From a bacterium (GTDB lineage: Bacteria > CG03): DNA of 12,811 nt. The notes beneath the pieces are model-generated. The model was given only the letters and a program-made list of their open reading frames with translations, was not told the origin of the DNA and did no database searches. The stretch is taken from assembly GCA_013791675.1 (NCBI GenBank), contig VMTI01000263.1, forward strand, positions 1-12,811, given 5' to 3'. Position numbers and translations under genes: made by a program. Shown one piece after another: positions 1-7,238 of this stretch. Each line of letters starts with the position of its first letter. Within the stretch, counting starts at the first letter, position 1.

Positions 1-132
1 AAAATAAGAAGGCATTATATAAAGATTCTCCCCGGAGACAGGGTGAAAGTGGAGCTTTCTCCTTATGACCTTACCAAGGGAAGGATAGTTTTCAGAGAGA
101 ATGCGAATCGTAATTATGGAGAAGAGCAATGA
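1..132 (+). CDS. infA: Translation initiation factor IF-1, C-terminal part (5' end outside window)
   Basis: Frame 1 is open from the first base to TGA at 130-132 and encodes the last 43 residues of IF-1, the small OB-fold factor that occupies the ribosomal A site during initiation. The segment KILPGDRVKVELSPYDLTKG followed by RIVFRE is the conserved C-terminal half of the family, where the strand and loop contact 16S rRNA helix 44. About 30 N-terminal residues lie upstream of the window. The stop overlaps the rpmJ start (ATGA), consistent with translational coupling in the usual infA-rpmJ-rpsM order. The tail after RIVFRE (NANRNYGEEQ) is a little longer than usual, which is not unusual among divergent phyla. 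Confidence 0.95.
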   Translation, partial: KIRRHYIKILPGDRVKVELSPYDLTKGRIVFRENANRNYGEEQ

Positions 133-242
133 AGGTAAAATCATCCGTTAGGCCTATATGCAACAAGTGCAAAGTCGTCAAAAGAAAAGGCGTTGTGAGG
201 GTTATATGCGAAAACCCAAAGCACAAGCAGAGACAGGGCTGA
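129..242 (+). CDS. rpmJ: 50S ribosomal protein L36
   Basis: This 37-residue ORF begins MKVKSSVRPICNKCKVVKRK and ends NPKHKQRQG, which is unmistakable bacterial L36. It keeps the zinc-ribbon ligands Cys11, Cys14, Cys27 and His32, so this is the zinc-binding (C+) form. L36 is the smallest large-subunit protein and binds 23S rRNA near the base of the L7/L12 stalk. Its ATG overlaps the infA TGA (ATGA at 129-132), and the GAAGAG at 121-126 is the only purine-rich stretch upstream, so coupling to infA translation is likely. It lies between infA and rpsM, as in many bacterial spc/alpha operon junctions. Confidence 0.96.
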   Translation: MKVKSSVRPICNKCKVVKRKGVVRVICENPKHKQRQG

Positions 243-254
243 GAAAAATTAAAA

Positions 255-276
255 TACAGCTGCGGAAGCAGCTGTA
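255..276 (+). promoter_or_regulatory. Perfect hairpin with GGAA loop in the rpmJ-rpsM gap, possible mRNA control element
   Basis: TACAGCTGC (255-263) and GCAGCTGTA (268-276) form a 9-bp stem without mismatch, closed by a GGAA tetraloop of the GNRA class. It ends 15 bases before the rpsM ATG and leaves the GGGGG ribosome binding site (280-284) free. No T-run follows, so it is not a standard intrinsic terminator. In E. coli, S4 represses the alpha operon through an RNA pseudoknot at the rpsM start, so a role in operon autoregulation is possible here. Nothing in the sequence proves S4 binding; an mRNA processing or stability role is equally possible. Confidence 0.5.
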
Positions 277-291
277 ACAGGGGGAAAATAT

Positions 292-678
292 ATGGCAAGG
301 ATTTCAGGGATTGAATTACCGATGAATAAAAAGCTTATTCCGGGTTTGTGTTATGTTTATGGAATAGGCAAAACCACGGCCATGGCTATAGCTGAGGCTT
401 CCGGTATTTCTCCGGATAAAAAAATAAAAGAATTGTCGGATGCGGAAGTCGCTAAAATTCAGAAAATAATCAACGAGACTTATAAAGTTGAGGGCGATTT
501 GCGCCGAGAGGTGCAGGGTAATATTAAACAGCTTATGGAGATAGGCTGTTACAGAGGCCTTAGGCATAGAAAAGGCCTGCCCGTGAGGGGCCAGCGCACC
601 AAAACCAACGCGCGCACAAGAAAAGGCAAAAAGAAAACCGTGATGGCGTCGAAAAAAGAGGCGCCGAAAAAGGGGTAA
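292..678 (+). CDS. rpsM: 30S ribosomal protein S13
   Basis: The protein has 128 residues, against about 115-125 for the family. S13 sits in the head of the 30S subunit, contacts the P-site tRNA and forms bridges to the 50S subunit. The N-terminal MARISGIELP and the YGIGKT helix-hairpin-helix turn are typical. The C-terminal signature runs GCYRGLRHRKGLPVRGQRTK then TNARTRKGKKK. The tail is extended with Lys and Ala (about residues 113-128) and is probably disordered or contacts tRNA and rRNA. Start choice is supported by the G-rich binding site at 280-284 and the conserved MARI start. It is the first gene of the alpha-operon block (rpsM-rpsK-rpsD-rpoA-rplQ), with rpsK beginning five bases after its stop. 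Confidence 0.97.
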   Translation: MARISGIELPMNKKLIPGLCYVYGIGKTTAMAIAEASGISPDKKIKELSDAEVAKIQKIINETYKVEGDLRREVQGNIKQLMEIGCYRGLRHRKGLPVRGQRTKTNARTRKGKKKTVMASKKEAPKKG

Positions 679-683
679 TATAA

Positions 684-1064
684 ATGGCTACAACAACAAC
701 AAAAAAAAGAAAAATTCATGTTAAGGAAGGAAAGATATATGTGCTGACGAGCTATAACAACACGATAGTGACGGTCACGGATATGAACGGGAATGTTATT
801 GTTTCTTCATCCGCCGGAGCGAACGGATTTAAGGGAGCCAGAAAAGGTACAACATACGCATCCGGAGTGGTGGCGGCCACTGCGTCTAAGAAAGCCAGAG
901 AAATAGGAATGGAAAGGGTGGATGTTTTTGTTAACGGCCCCGGTTCGGGCAGGGAATCGGCGTTAAGATCCGTGCAGGGCGCGGGTATCAAGGTGTCTTC
1001 GGTAAGAGATATTACTCCCATTCCGCACAACGGATGCCGCCCGAAAAAAAAGAGAAGGGTATAA
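684..1064 (+). CDS. rpsK: 30S ribosomal protein S11
   Basis: This 126-residue protein is S11, part of the 30S platform near the E site and the 3' end of 16S rRNA. The family signature is clear: GMERVDVFVNGPGSGRESAL at about residues 76-95, and near the C-terminus RDITPIPHNGCRPKKKRRV. The N-terminus is a low-complexity MATTTTKKRK encoded by an ACA repeat and a run of eight A (701-708). The core begins with IHVKEGKIYVLTSYNNT. The Shine-Dalgarno is the AGGGG at 671-675, inside the end of rpsM, giving tight coupling. A 63-base gap follows before rpsD, in which I see only the GGGAGG of the next gene. Confidence 0.97.
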   Translation: MATTTTKKRKIHVKEGKIYVLTSYNNTIVTVTDMNGNVIVSSSAGANGFKGARKGTTYASGVVAATASKKAREIGMERVDVFVNGPGSGRESALRSVQGAGIKVSSVRDITPIPHNGCRPKKKRRV

Positions 1065-1127
1065 AATTGGAAATTATGGATTTTGGATTTGAGGAATTGA
1101 AATATATAGAAGGCGGGAGGATATAGA

Positions 1128-1760
1128 ATGTCAAGATACACGGGGCCTAAATGCAAACTCTGTAAAAAATACGGAGAAAAACTTTATCTGAAAGGAGACC
1201 GGTGCTGGACGGCCGAGAAATGTCCTATGGCGAGAGAATCAACCTCCGGCGGCGGGGTGAAAACTTTCCGGAGACAGAAATCGGAATACGCGAAGCATCT
1301 TAAAGAAAAACAGAAATCCAGAATATTGTTTGGTGTCGGTGAGGCGCAGCTTCGAAAAGTTTTTCATACCATTTCGCGTAAAAAGGGCATAAAGGGTGAA
1401 AATCTTTTGAGCGCTTTGAGCCGCCGGCTGGATAATGTCGTTTACAGACTGAATATGGCCGCGAGCCTTCCACAGGCCAGGCAGATAGTGGGGCACAGGT
1501 TTATGAAGGTTAACGGAAGAGTGTGTAATATTCCTTCGCGGGAGCTGGGGACGGGCGATAAAATAGCTCTCACGGAAAAGGGTAAAAAAATAGAGTCTGT
1601 AAAAAAATCACTCGAGCACAGCGCTTCAAAAAATATACCGGATTGGCTGAAACTTGAAAAAGATATGATGACGGGCACAGTTGCCAGGGATATTACTTCT
1701 GAAGATTTGGTTCAGGCGGGAATAGATCACCGCCTTATAGTGGAATTCTATTCAAGGTAA
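1128..1760 (+). CDS. rpsD: 30S ribosomal protein S4
   Basis: The 210-residue protein is S4, a primary 16S rRNA binder that nucleates assembly of the 30S body and lines the mRNA entry channel. The N-terminus MSRYTGPKCKLCKKYGEKLY carries Cys9 and Cys12, with Cys26 and Cys32 following, so it is the zinc-binding C+ form. The S4 RNA-binding domain begins at about residue 98 with LSRRLDNVVYRLNMA and continues through QARQIVGHRFMKVNGRVCNI. A strong GGGAGGA (1115-1121) precedes the ATG. In proteobacteria S4 is the repressor of the alpha operon; whether that holds here is unknown. Its TAA forms part of the rpoA Shine-Dalgarno. Confidence 0.97.
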   Translation: MSRYTGPKCKLCKKYGEKLYLKGDRCWTAEKCPMARESTSGGGVKTFRRQKSEYAKHLKEKQKSRILFGVGEAQLRKVFHTISRKKGIKGENLLSALSRRLDNVVYRLNMAASLPQARQIVGHRFMKVNGRVCNIPSRELGTGDKIALTEKGKKIESVKKSLEHSASKNIPDWLKLEKDMMTGTVARDITSEDLVQAGIDHRLIVEFYSR

Positions 1761-1769
1761 GGAGGGAAA

Positions 1770-2714
1770 ATGAAAGAATTTATAATTCCCGAAGGCTATA
1801 TTATGGATGAAGGTACCGCGACGGAAAGTTACGGAAGTTTCAGCATAGCGCCTTTTGAGAGGGGTTTCGGCTACACGTTGGGAAATTCGCTTAGGCGCAT
1901 ATTGCTTTCTTCTATAGCTGGCGCGGCGGTGAGCGGCGTAAAGATAGAGGGCGTTCAGCATGAATTTTCCTCTGTTTTCGGTGTGAAAGAGGATGTCGCG
2001 GAGGTTATACTCAATTTAAAAAAATTAAGGTTCTCTCTTGCGGAGGATGAAAAAGTTATTTTATCGCTTAACACATCGGCGAAAGGCGCTGTTCATGGAA
2101 AGAATATAGATATTCCATCGGGCGTGAAACTTGCCAATCCCGACGCTTATCTCTTTACGCTGGATAAGCCGAAAAAGATGAAGATTGATATAGAGGTTAC
2201 AAAAGGGATAGGTTTTATGCCGATTGAAGCCAGGACGGAAAGTGCCGACATTGGATTTATTCCGATTGACGCGGATTATTCTCCGGTTAAAAAAGTGTCG
2301 TACACGGTTGAAAACACAAGAGTTAAGAGAATAACGAATTTTGACAAGCTGATTCTTGAGATAAAAACAGACGGAACTGTTTCTCCTCTTGACGCTCTCA
2401 AAAAAAGCGCTTTCATACTGAGAAAATGTGCCGAAGTTTTTGTTAAGCCTGTGGAAGAAAGCGAGGAAGCCGAAGACGGCGCTTCAGCGAAAAACAGTGA
2501 CGCATTTGAACAATCCATTGAAGTGCTCGGAGTCTCCACCAGGATACTTAACAGTTTGCGGACAAAAAAAATATCCACAGTGAAAGAGCTCCTGCAGTAC
2601 AGCGAGAAAGAATTCGGAACCTTTCCTAATTTCGGCCCCAAGTCTCTGGCGGAATTGAAAAAGGCTCTTAAAGAATTTTCAAAGAAAGAAGGAATAGAGG
2701 TTTCTCTGAAATGA
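1770..2714 (+). CDS. rpoA: DNA-directed RNA polymerase subunit alpha
   Basis: The 314-residue protein is the RNA polymerase alpha subunit, whose dimer scaffolds beta and beta'. The N-terminal domain spans about residues 1-228. It includes the dimer and beta-contacting segment FERGFGYTLGNSLRRILLSS (29-48) and the HEFSSVFGVKEDVAEVILNL stretch (64-83). An acidic linker (about 229-246) leads to the C-terminal domain (about 248-305). That domain keeps the VSTRILNSL helix, whose Arg matches the UP-element contact of E. coli Arg265, and the NFGPKSLAEL helix-hairpin-helix. The Shine-Dalgarno TAAGGAGG (1758-1765) is near-perfect, sits five bases before the ATG and includes the rpsD stop. The stop overlaps the rplQ start by four bases. 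Confidence 0.98.
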   Translation: MKEFIIPEGYIMDEGTATESYGSFSIAPFERGFGYTLGNSLRRILLSSIAGAAVSGVKIEGVQHEFSSVFGVKEDVAEVILNLKKLRFSLAEDEKVILSLNTSAKGAVHGKNIDIPSGVKLANPDAYLFTLDKPKKMKIDIEVTKGIGFMPIEARTESADIGFIPIDADYSPVKKVSYTVENTRVKRITNFDKLILEIKTDGTVSPLDALKKSAFILRKCAEVFVKPVEESEEAEDGASAKNSDAFEQSIEVLGVSTRILNSLRTKKISTVKELLQYSEKEFGTFPNFGPKSLAELKKALKEFSKKEGIEVSLK

Positions 2715-3046
2715 AAAAGCTAAATGTTAATGCCGCTCACAGGCTTAGTATGATGAGGGGAATGGCGGAATCCATAATAATGACGGAAAAGATAGAAACT
2801 ACTGTTGCCAAGGCCAAGTTTCTCCGCGGTTTTGTGGAAAAAATTATAACAACCGCGAAAGCCTCAGGAATACATCCGAGGCGTCAGGCCGCGCGTCACA
2901 TCAAATCCCGCGAGGCCATGGCTAAACTTTTTAAAGAGCTTGGCCCAAGGTATAAAGACAGGCCCGGCGGTTATACGAGAATCATCCGGCTGGGCAGCCG
3001 GCAGGGTGACGGCGCCCAAATTTGCAGAATAGAACTTGTTAAATAG
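2711..3046 (+). CDS. rplQ: 50S ribosomal protein L17, short N-terminus
   Basis: This 111-residue protein is L17, a large-subunit protein near the exit tunnel. Family features are KKLNVNAAHRLSMMRGMAES at the start, TEKIETTVAKAKFLRGFVEK in the middle and GGYTRIIRL with a closing RIELVK strand. Most bacterial L17 proteins begin MRHRKSGRKLgR; here the ORF begins at the equivalent of the KL dipeptide, so roughly the first seven to eight basic residues are missing. Upstream codons in this frame (TTC TCT GAA and earlier) offer no start codon. GAGG at 2697-2700, ten bases upstream, supports this ATG, which overlaps the rpoA TGA (ATGA). It is the last gene of the ribosomal block. Confidence 0.94.
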   Translation: MKKLNVNAAHRLSMMRGMAESIIMTEKIETTVAKAKFLRGFVEKIITTAKASGIHPRRQAARHIKSREAMAKLFKELGPRYKDRPGGYTRIIRLGSRQGDGAQICRIELVK

Positions 3047-3062
3047 CGGCGCGAGGCGCTGC
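3046..3062 (+). other. Small GC-rich hairpin at the end of rplQ
   Basis: GCGGCGC (3046-3052) and GCGCTGC (3056-3062) can form a 7-bp stem with one G.U pair and a GAG triloop, starting at the last base of the rplQ stop codon. There is no T-run after it, so it is at best a weak or factor-assisted terminator, or a 3'-end stabilising structure. The remaining 90 bases before the mreB ribosome binding site show no convincing promoter. Confidence 0.3.
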
Positions 3063-3153
3063 GGCTACCCGTTATTGTGTAGACGCACCGTCTCTGAGGC
3101 GCGCTGTATTGAATAGAAAAGTATGCGGGTGTTTGTCTGCGTTCCCGACTTTT

Positions 3154-3160
3154 AAGGAGG
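3154..3160 (+). promoter_or_regulatory. Ribosome binding site that decides the mreB start
   Basis: AAGGAGG is a perfect anti-16S match. An in-frame ATG begins at 3161 with no spacer, which is too close for initiation. The next in-frame ATG at 3170 has a nine-base spacer and is therefore the likely start. This shortens the protein by three residues. Confidence 0.8.
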
Positions 3161-3169
3161 ATGGGCGAG

Positions 3170-4207
3170 ATGAGTAAAGTGTCAGAATTTTTAAGCGGCC
3201 TTTTTAGTAATGATATAGGCATGGATTTAGGGACATCCAACACGCTGGTTTATGTGAAAGGCCGCGGCATTGTGCTTCAGGAGCCTTCAGTGGTGGCGAT
3301 AGATACTGTTCATGACAGGGTTATAGCCGTTGGAGTTGAAGCCAAGCGGATGCTCGGGCGAACGCCAGCCACCATCATAGCTTTGAGGCCCCTCAAAAAC
3401 GGAGTTATAGCCGATTTCGACGCCACCGAGCGAATGATAGCGCGGTTTATAAAGAAAGCGAAAAAATCTTTCAGTTTTCTCCGTCCCCGAATTGTAATAG
3501 GTGTGCCTTCCGGAATAACTCAGGTTGAAGGAAGAGCCGTCAAGGAAGCCGCCGAGGGCGCCGGCGCGAGAGAAGTGTATTTGATTGAGGAGCCGAAAGC
3601 CGCGGCTATCGGCAGCGATATGGCTATAGCGGAACCATCGGGAAGAATGATAGTTGATATCGGCGGCGGTACGACGGAAATGGCGGTGATATCGTTAGGA
3701 GAAATGGTGATATCGCGTTCAATCAGAGTCGGAGGCGACGCGATGGATGAGGCAATAGAAGATTTTTTCAAGAAAAAACATAATCTTCTTATAGGCGAAG
3801 GCACGGCCGAACAGACAAAAATAAATATAGGCTCGGCTTTTCCCCTCGAGGAAGAGTTGAAAATGAATGTGAAGGGCCGCGATCAGGTTTCCGGACTTCC
3901 TAAAACCATAGAGGTGAGTTCGCAGAATATAAGGCAGGCGCTTGCCGGCCCCGTAAAGAGTATAGTGGAAGCCATAAAAGCCACGTTGGAAGAAACACCC
4001 GCGGAGCTTTCATCCGACCTTGTGGAAAACGGAATTGTCCTCGCCGGAGGCGGTTCGCTGCTGAAAGGCCTTGATAATCTCATACAGCAGGAAACGTATC
4101 TTCCTGTGCGGCGAGCGCCGGATCCTCTTGTTTGCGTGGCACTTGGCGCGGGAAAATATCTCGAAACTCTTGAAGAGATAAAGAGAGCTCAAAAGGAATA
4201 TGCATGA
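3170..4207 (+). CDS. mreB: Rod-shape-determining protein MreB (bacterial actin)
   Basis: MreB forms membrane-bound antiparallel filaments that orient the cell-wall elongation machinery. With the start at 3170 the protein has 345 residues, the usual family length. The actin-fold ATPase motifs are all present. Phosphate-1 is DLGTSNT (19-25), the IEEP loop with the hydrolysis-linked Glu is at 139-142, phosphate-2 is DIGGGTTEM (163-171), and the adenosine loop is within NGIVLAGGGSLLKG (287-300). The N-terminal MSKVSEFLSGLFSND is likely an amphipathic membrane-binding segment. An in-frame ATG three codons upstream directly abuts the Shine-Dalgarno and is disfavoured. It heads the mreBCD-mrdA-rodA operon and its end overlaps mreC by eight bases. 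Confidence 0.97.
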   Translation: MSKVSEFLSGLFSNDIGMDLGTSNTLVYVKGRGIVLQEPSVVAIDTVHDRVIAVGVEAKRMLGRTPATIIALRPLKNGVIADFDATERMIARFIKKAKKSFSFLRPRIVIGVPSGITQVEGRAVKEAAEGAGAREVYLIEEPKAAAIGSDMAIAEPSGRMIVDIGGGTTEMAVISLGEMVISRSIRVGGDAMDEAIEDFFKKKHNLLIGEGTAEQTKINIGSAFPLEEELKMNVKGRDQVSGLPKTIEVSSQNIRQALAGPVKSIVEAIKATLEETPAELSSDLVENGIVLAGGGSLLKGLDNLIQQETYLPVRRAPDPLVCVALGAGKYLETLEEIKRAQKEYA

Positions 4208-5009
4208 CAGCAGGCAGGGGAAGATTTTTTTTATTATCTTTCTTCTGCTTTCCGTTTTTTTGTGTTTTATTGTCCCTGCCCGCAAAACAAAACAACTGAG
4301 ACTTTTAGCAAAGTACATATATTACACGCCTTATGCCAAAAGCCGTGAGGCGCTGTTAAACCTTGCTTCTTTTCCCGGTAAGTTCTTTAATTTGGCCGGA
4401 CAGGACCGGATGCTCCGAGCGCAAAAACAGGAATTATTTGAAAAACAATACACAATTATCCAGCTTGAGAATGAGCTTGAAAAAAGAAAAAATATAGAAG
4501 GCGCTTTAAAAAATACATTTTTAAAAAACGCGAAATTAATCCCGATTTTTCCTTACGGCAGCATAGGAAAAAATTCAAACATTCTGCTGTTAAAAAACGA
4601 TGAAGATTCCTATGGCGAAGGATGCCCTGTTATTTGTTTCAGTGGCGGACGGTGGGTTCTGGCCGGAGTTGTGGGCAAAGACAAAGAAGGTTCTGTATCG
4701 GAATGCATATTGATTTCCAATAAATCATTTCGTGTTTCCGTGACGAGCGAAAAAGATTCTTTCTGGGCTGTTTTGATAGGGAATTCCGAAGGAATTTGCT
4801 CTCTGGATTTTGTGTGGCCGTCAAGAGACATTGTTGTCGACGCGGGAGCTGACTTGGTGACATCGGGCTGGGACGGAAAATTTCCGCCGGGGCTTTATTG
4901 CGGCCGAGTTATAAAAGCCGTAAAAAGCAGGGTAGGTGAATATAATATTTCCGTTAGAACCGCTTATGACGCAAATGTTCCCGATGCCCTTTTTGTGCTG
5001 TCAAAATGA
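4200..5009 (+). CDS. mreC: Rod-shape-determining protein MreC
   Basis: The 269-residue protein is MreC, a single-pass inner-membrane protein whose periplasmic domain binds and activates PBP2. A short cytoplasmic N-terminus is followed by a membrane helix at about 9-26 (IFFIIFLLLSVFLCFIVP). Next comes a charged coiled coil at about 68-104, then the two-barrel beta domain. The diagnostic late motif is DLVTSGWDGKFPPGLYCGRV (218-237), equivalent to the family's GDLVVTSGxxGxFPxGxxVG. A weak AAAGGA inside the mreB end precedes the ATG by only a few bases, so the start probably depends on coupling to mreB. Overall conservation is low and family assignment rests on architecture, the late motif and operon position. 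Confidence 0.93.
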   Translation: MHDSRQGKIFFIIFLLLSVFLCFIVPARKTKQLRLLAKYIYYTPYAKSREALLNLASFPGKFFNLAGQDRMLRAQKQELFEKQYTIIQLENELEKRKNIEGALKNTFLKNAKLIPIFPYGSIGKNSNILLLKNDEDSYGEGCPVICFSGGRWVLAGVVGKDKEGSVSECILISNKSFRVSVTSEKDSFWAVLIGNSEGICSLDFVWPSRDIVVDAGADLVTSGWDGKFPPGLYCGRVIKAVKSRVGEYNISVRTAYDANVPDALFVLSK

Positions 5010-5485
5010 ATATATTAAATACCGTTCTTTTCCTCTTGATTGTTCCGTACGTGCAGATTTTTATATTAAATCCTCTTTCTCCTCGGAGTTTTCCGGACAT
5101 GGCTCCATCTCTGTTTATCGCCAGCCTTGTTCTTTTCGCGTCAAAGATACCGGCCTCCTACAGTTATGTTTACGCTTTTCTTTTGGGCGCGGCCGCTTCG
5201 GCTATTTACGGACATCCGCTGGCTTTTGATTCCATCAGTTTTTTAGTCATAGTTTACAGTGTGAAGAAATTTTCCGAGAATTTTGATATGTCCGGTTTCG
5301 GCGGCCAATTTGTGCTGGGTTTCGCCGCATCCATCTTAAATTTCATTTTTCTGATTTTATTTTCCCAGTTTCTTCTCATAAGCGCGCCGCGCTTTGCAGG
5401 CGCGATTCCACAGGCGGCAGGGACGGGACTTCTGCTTGTTTTTTTGTTTAATTTTGTTTTAAGAGGCCGCCGGCAGATGCGTTAA
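5006..5485 (+). CDS. mreD: Rod-shape-determining protein MreD (membrane protein)
   Basis: This very hydrophobic 159-residue protein matches MreD in size, topology and position. Likely membrane segments are at about residues 4-21, 34-48, 52-68, 74-87, 102-126 and 136-153, with a short basic C-terminus (RGRRQMR). MreD works with MreC in the inner membrane to regulate PBP2-RodA. MreD sequences are poorly conserved and no catalytic motif is expected, so the assignment rests mainly on its place between mreC and mrdA. The start overlaps the mreC TGA (ATGA), and the stop is one base before the mrdA ATG, so expression is surely coupled. Confidence 0.88.
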   Translation: MNILNTVLFLLIVPYVQIFILNPLSPRSFPDMAPSLFIASLVLFASKIPASYSYVYAFLLGAAASAIYGHPLAFDSISFLVIVYSVKKFSENFDMSGFGGQFVLGFAASILNFIFLILFSQFLLISAPRFAGAIPQAAGTGLLLVFLFNFVLRGRRQMR

Positions 5486-5486
5486 T

Positions 5487-7238
5487 ATGTGGTATAAGGA
5501 TAGGGGATGGGATCATTTTGTTAGATATATCAGATTTATAAAGATAGTTTTCATTGCTGCTTTTCTGCTTGTTTTTTTCAGGGTTTTCCAGATACAAATA
5601 TTAAACGGCCTTAAATTTTCGGAAAAATCACGGGACAATTATCTTAAAAGGTTTATTGTTCCGCCCAACAGAGGCCGTATCATTGCTTCTGATGGGCAAA
5701 TCGTCGCCACAACATATATTTCATACGAGCTTGTCTCTCAGATTATACCTTCGGAAAAGCTTAAAAATGATATATGTTCTATCACGGGAGTTTCCAAAAA
5801 TACGCTGGAGGGATCTTTGGCGGCATCGCTTAAAAAAGGAGAAATCCTCAATGTGCTCGTGCGCGATATGAGGGGGCGCTCTCTCATCGCGATGGCTTCG
5901 GTTATAAACGAGTATCCGAATTTAAGGATAATAAAATCGCCTAAAAGGTTTTATCCCTACGACAAAATATTCAGCCATGTGACGGGTTACCTCGGTATTC
6001 CGCTTGAGCGTGCAACGCGGAACATAAATTATTCCTATTCAGGGTCTCTTCACGGCACATCAGGGCTTGAAAAAAACTTTGATAGTTATCTTTTTGGTTC
6101 TCCGGGCGGAGAAATAGTTGAGGTTGGAGCCTCGGGCGATATAATAGAGGTTAAGGGACGGGTGCAGCCTTCCACGGGCGATGAGATAATTCTTACCGTT
6201 GATTCACGCCTTCAGCAAAAAGCTTATGAAGCTTTTGACGGCCGCTCGGGCGCGGCTGTGGCTATGAATCCAAAAACCGGCGCCGTTCTTCTTTTTGTCA
6301 GTTCCCCCGGTTTCAGCCCCGGTGCGTTCGGGGATGATCCGGAGGAAGTTTCAAGAATGATGACTTCACCGCGGATACCCCTCGTAAACAGAGTTATTCA
6401 GATGAAATATCCGCCGGGGTCCGTTTTCAAAATAATCACTTCTGCCGCCGCGTTAAACGAAAATTGCATAGACACAGGCAACAAAATAGATTGCCCCGGA
6501 TTTTTTCAATACGGGAAACAGGTGTTTAACTGCTGGAAGGAAGAGGGGCACGGAAGCTGTGATTTTATGAAGGGTTTTTCACAGTCCTGTAATGTTTATT
6601 TTTACAATACGGCGCTTGCAGCCGGCGAAAAAAATTTATCTAAATATGCGAGTATGATGGGGCTTGATCTCAATGTTCTCAAAGATATTTCCGGCGAGCT
6701 GCCCGCCACAATACCATCTTCGCCATGGAAGAAAAAAAACTACAAAAAAAACTGGTTTCCGGGAGACACTATCAACATGGGCATAGGGCAGGGTTTTTTG
6801 TGGATAACGCCTATGCAGGAGGCTCTCGCGCTTTGCGGCGTCGCTAACGAAGGGGTTATTTACAGGCCGTATATTGTGGATAAAATTTTAACTCCCGACG
6901 GCATTATTGAATATGAAGCTAAGGCCGAGCAGGTCAGAAAATATGAGCTTCATAAAGATGTTTTTAAACTTCTGAAAGAAGCAATGCGCGCTGTCATTAC
7001 GGATGGCACGGGAAGGGTAATGAATATAAACGGCTGCGAAATTTACGGCAAAACAGGCACGGCGCAGGATCCATCGGGTGACGATCACGCATGGTTTGTT
7101 TCATTCGGCGGAGGAGATTTAGGGGATTTCGCTCTGGTGGTTGTGATTGAGCACGGCGGCAAAGGCTCCAGCGCCGCCGGCCCGGTATCACGCAGTATTT
7201 GGGAAGAATATATTAAAATAAAAAATGAAAAGATTTGA
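5487..7238 (+). CDS. mrdA: Penicillin-binding protein 2 (elongation-specific peptidoglycan transpeptidase)
   Basis: The 583-residue class B PBP crosslinks peptidoglycan during side-wall growth with RodA. A membrane anchor lies at about residues 16-34. The pedestal or dimerisation domain covers about 50-230, including VPPNRGRIIASDGQIVATT (58-76), HVTGYLG (164-170) and GTSGLEKNFDSYLFGSPG (190-207). The transpeptidase domain has all three catalytic motifs: SVFK with the nucleophile Ser312 and Lys315, SCN at 367-369, and KTG at 522-524. The two Cys residues 349 and 358 (NCWKEEGHGSCDF) are near the active site but are not part of a known motif. There is no clear Shine-Dalgarno; the ATG is one base after the mreD stop, pointing to coupling. 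The end overlaps rodA by 14 bases. Confidence 0.96.
   Translation: MWYKDRGWDHFVRYIRFIKIVFIAAFLLVFFRVFQIQILNGLKFSEKSRDNYLKRFIVPPNRGRIIASDGQIVATTYISYELVSQIIPSEKLKNDICSITGVSKNTLEGSLAASLKKGEILNVLVRDMRGRSLIAMASVINEYPNLRIIKSPKRFYPYDKIFSHVTGYLGIPLERATRNINYSYSGSLHGTSGLEKNFDSYLFGSPGGEIVEVGASGDIIEVKGRVQPSTGDEIILTVDSRLQQKAYEAFDGRSGAAVAMNPKTGAVLLFVSSPGFSPGAFGDDPEEVSRMMTSPRIPLVNRVIQMKYPPGSVFKIITSAAALNENCIDTGNKIDCPGFFQYGKQVFNCWKEEGHGSCDFMKGFSQSCNVYFYNTALAAGEKNLSKYASMMGLDLNVLKDISGELPATIPSSPWKKKNYKKNWFPGDTINMGIGQGFLWITPMQEALALCGVANEGVIYRPYIVDKILTPDGIIEYEAKAEQVRKYELHKDVFKLLKEAMRAVITDGTGRVMNINGCEIYGKTGTAQDPSGDDHAWFVSFGGGDLGDFALVVVIEHGGKGSSAAGPVSRSIWEEYIKIKNEKI

Noticed and set aside
752..1156. 134-residue open frame on the minus strand across rpsK and the rpsD start
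   Set aside because: It lies antisense to clearly conserved S11 and S4, has no family resemblance or ribosome binding site, and is explained by codon bias of the sense genes.
3071..3120. Promoter in front of mreB (TTGTGT ... TATTGA)
   Set aside because: The spacing between candidate hexamers is about 26 bases and both are poor matches.
3161..3169. Upstream ATG as mreB start
   Set aside because: It abuts the AAGGAGG with no spacer, while the ATG at 3170 has a nine-base spacer and gives the normal family length.
4936..5229. 97-codon plus-strand open frame across the mreC-mreD junction
   Set aside because: It runs out of frame with both mreC and mreD, whose coding is supported by motif, topology and the ATGA overlap.
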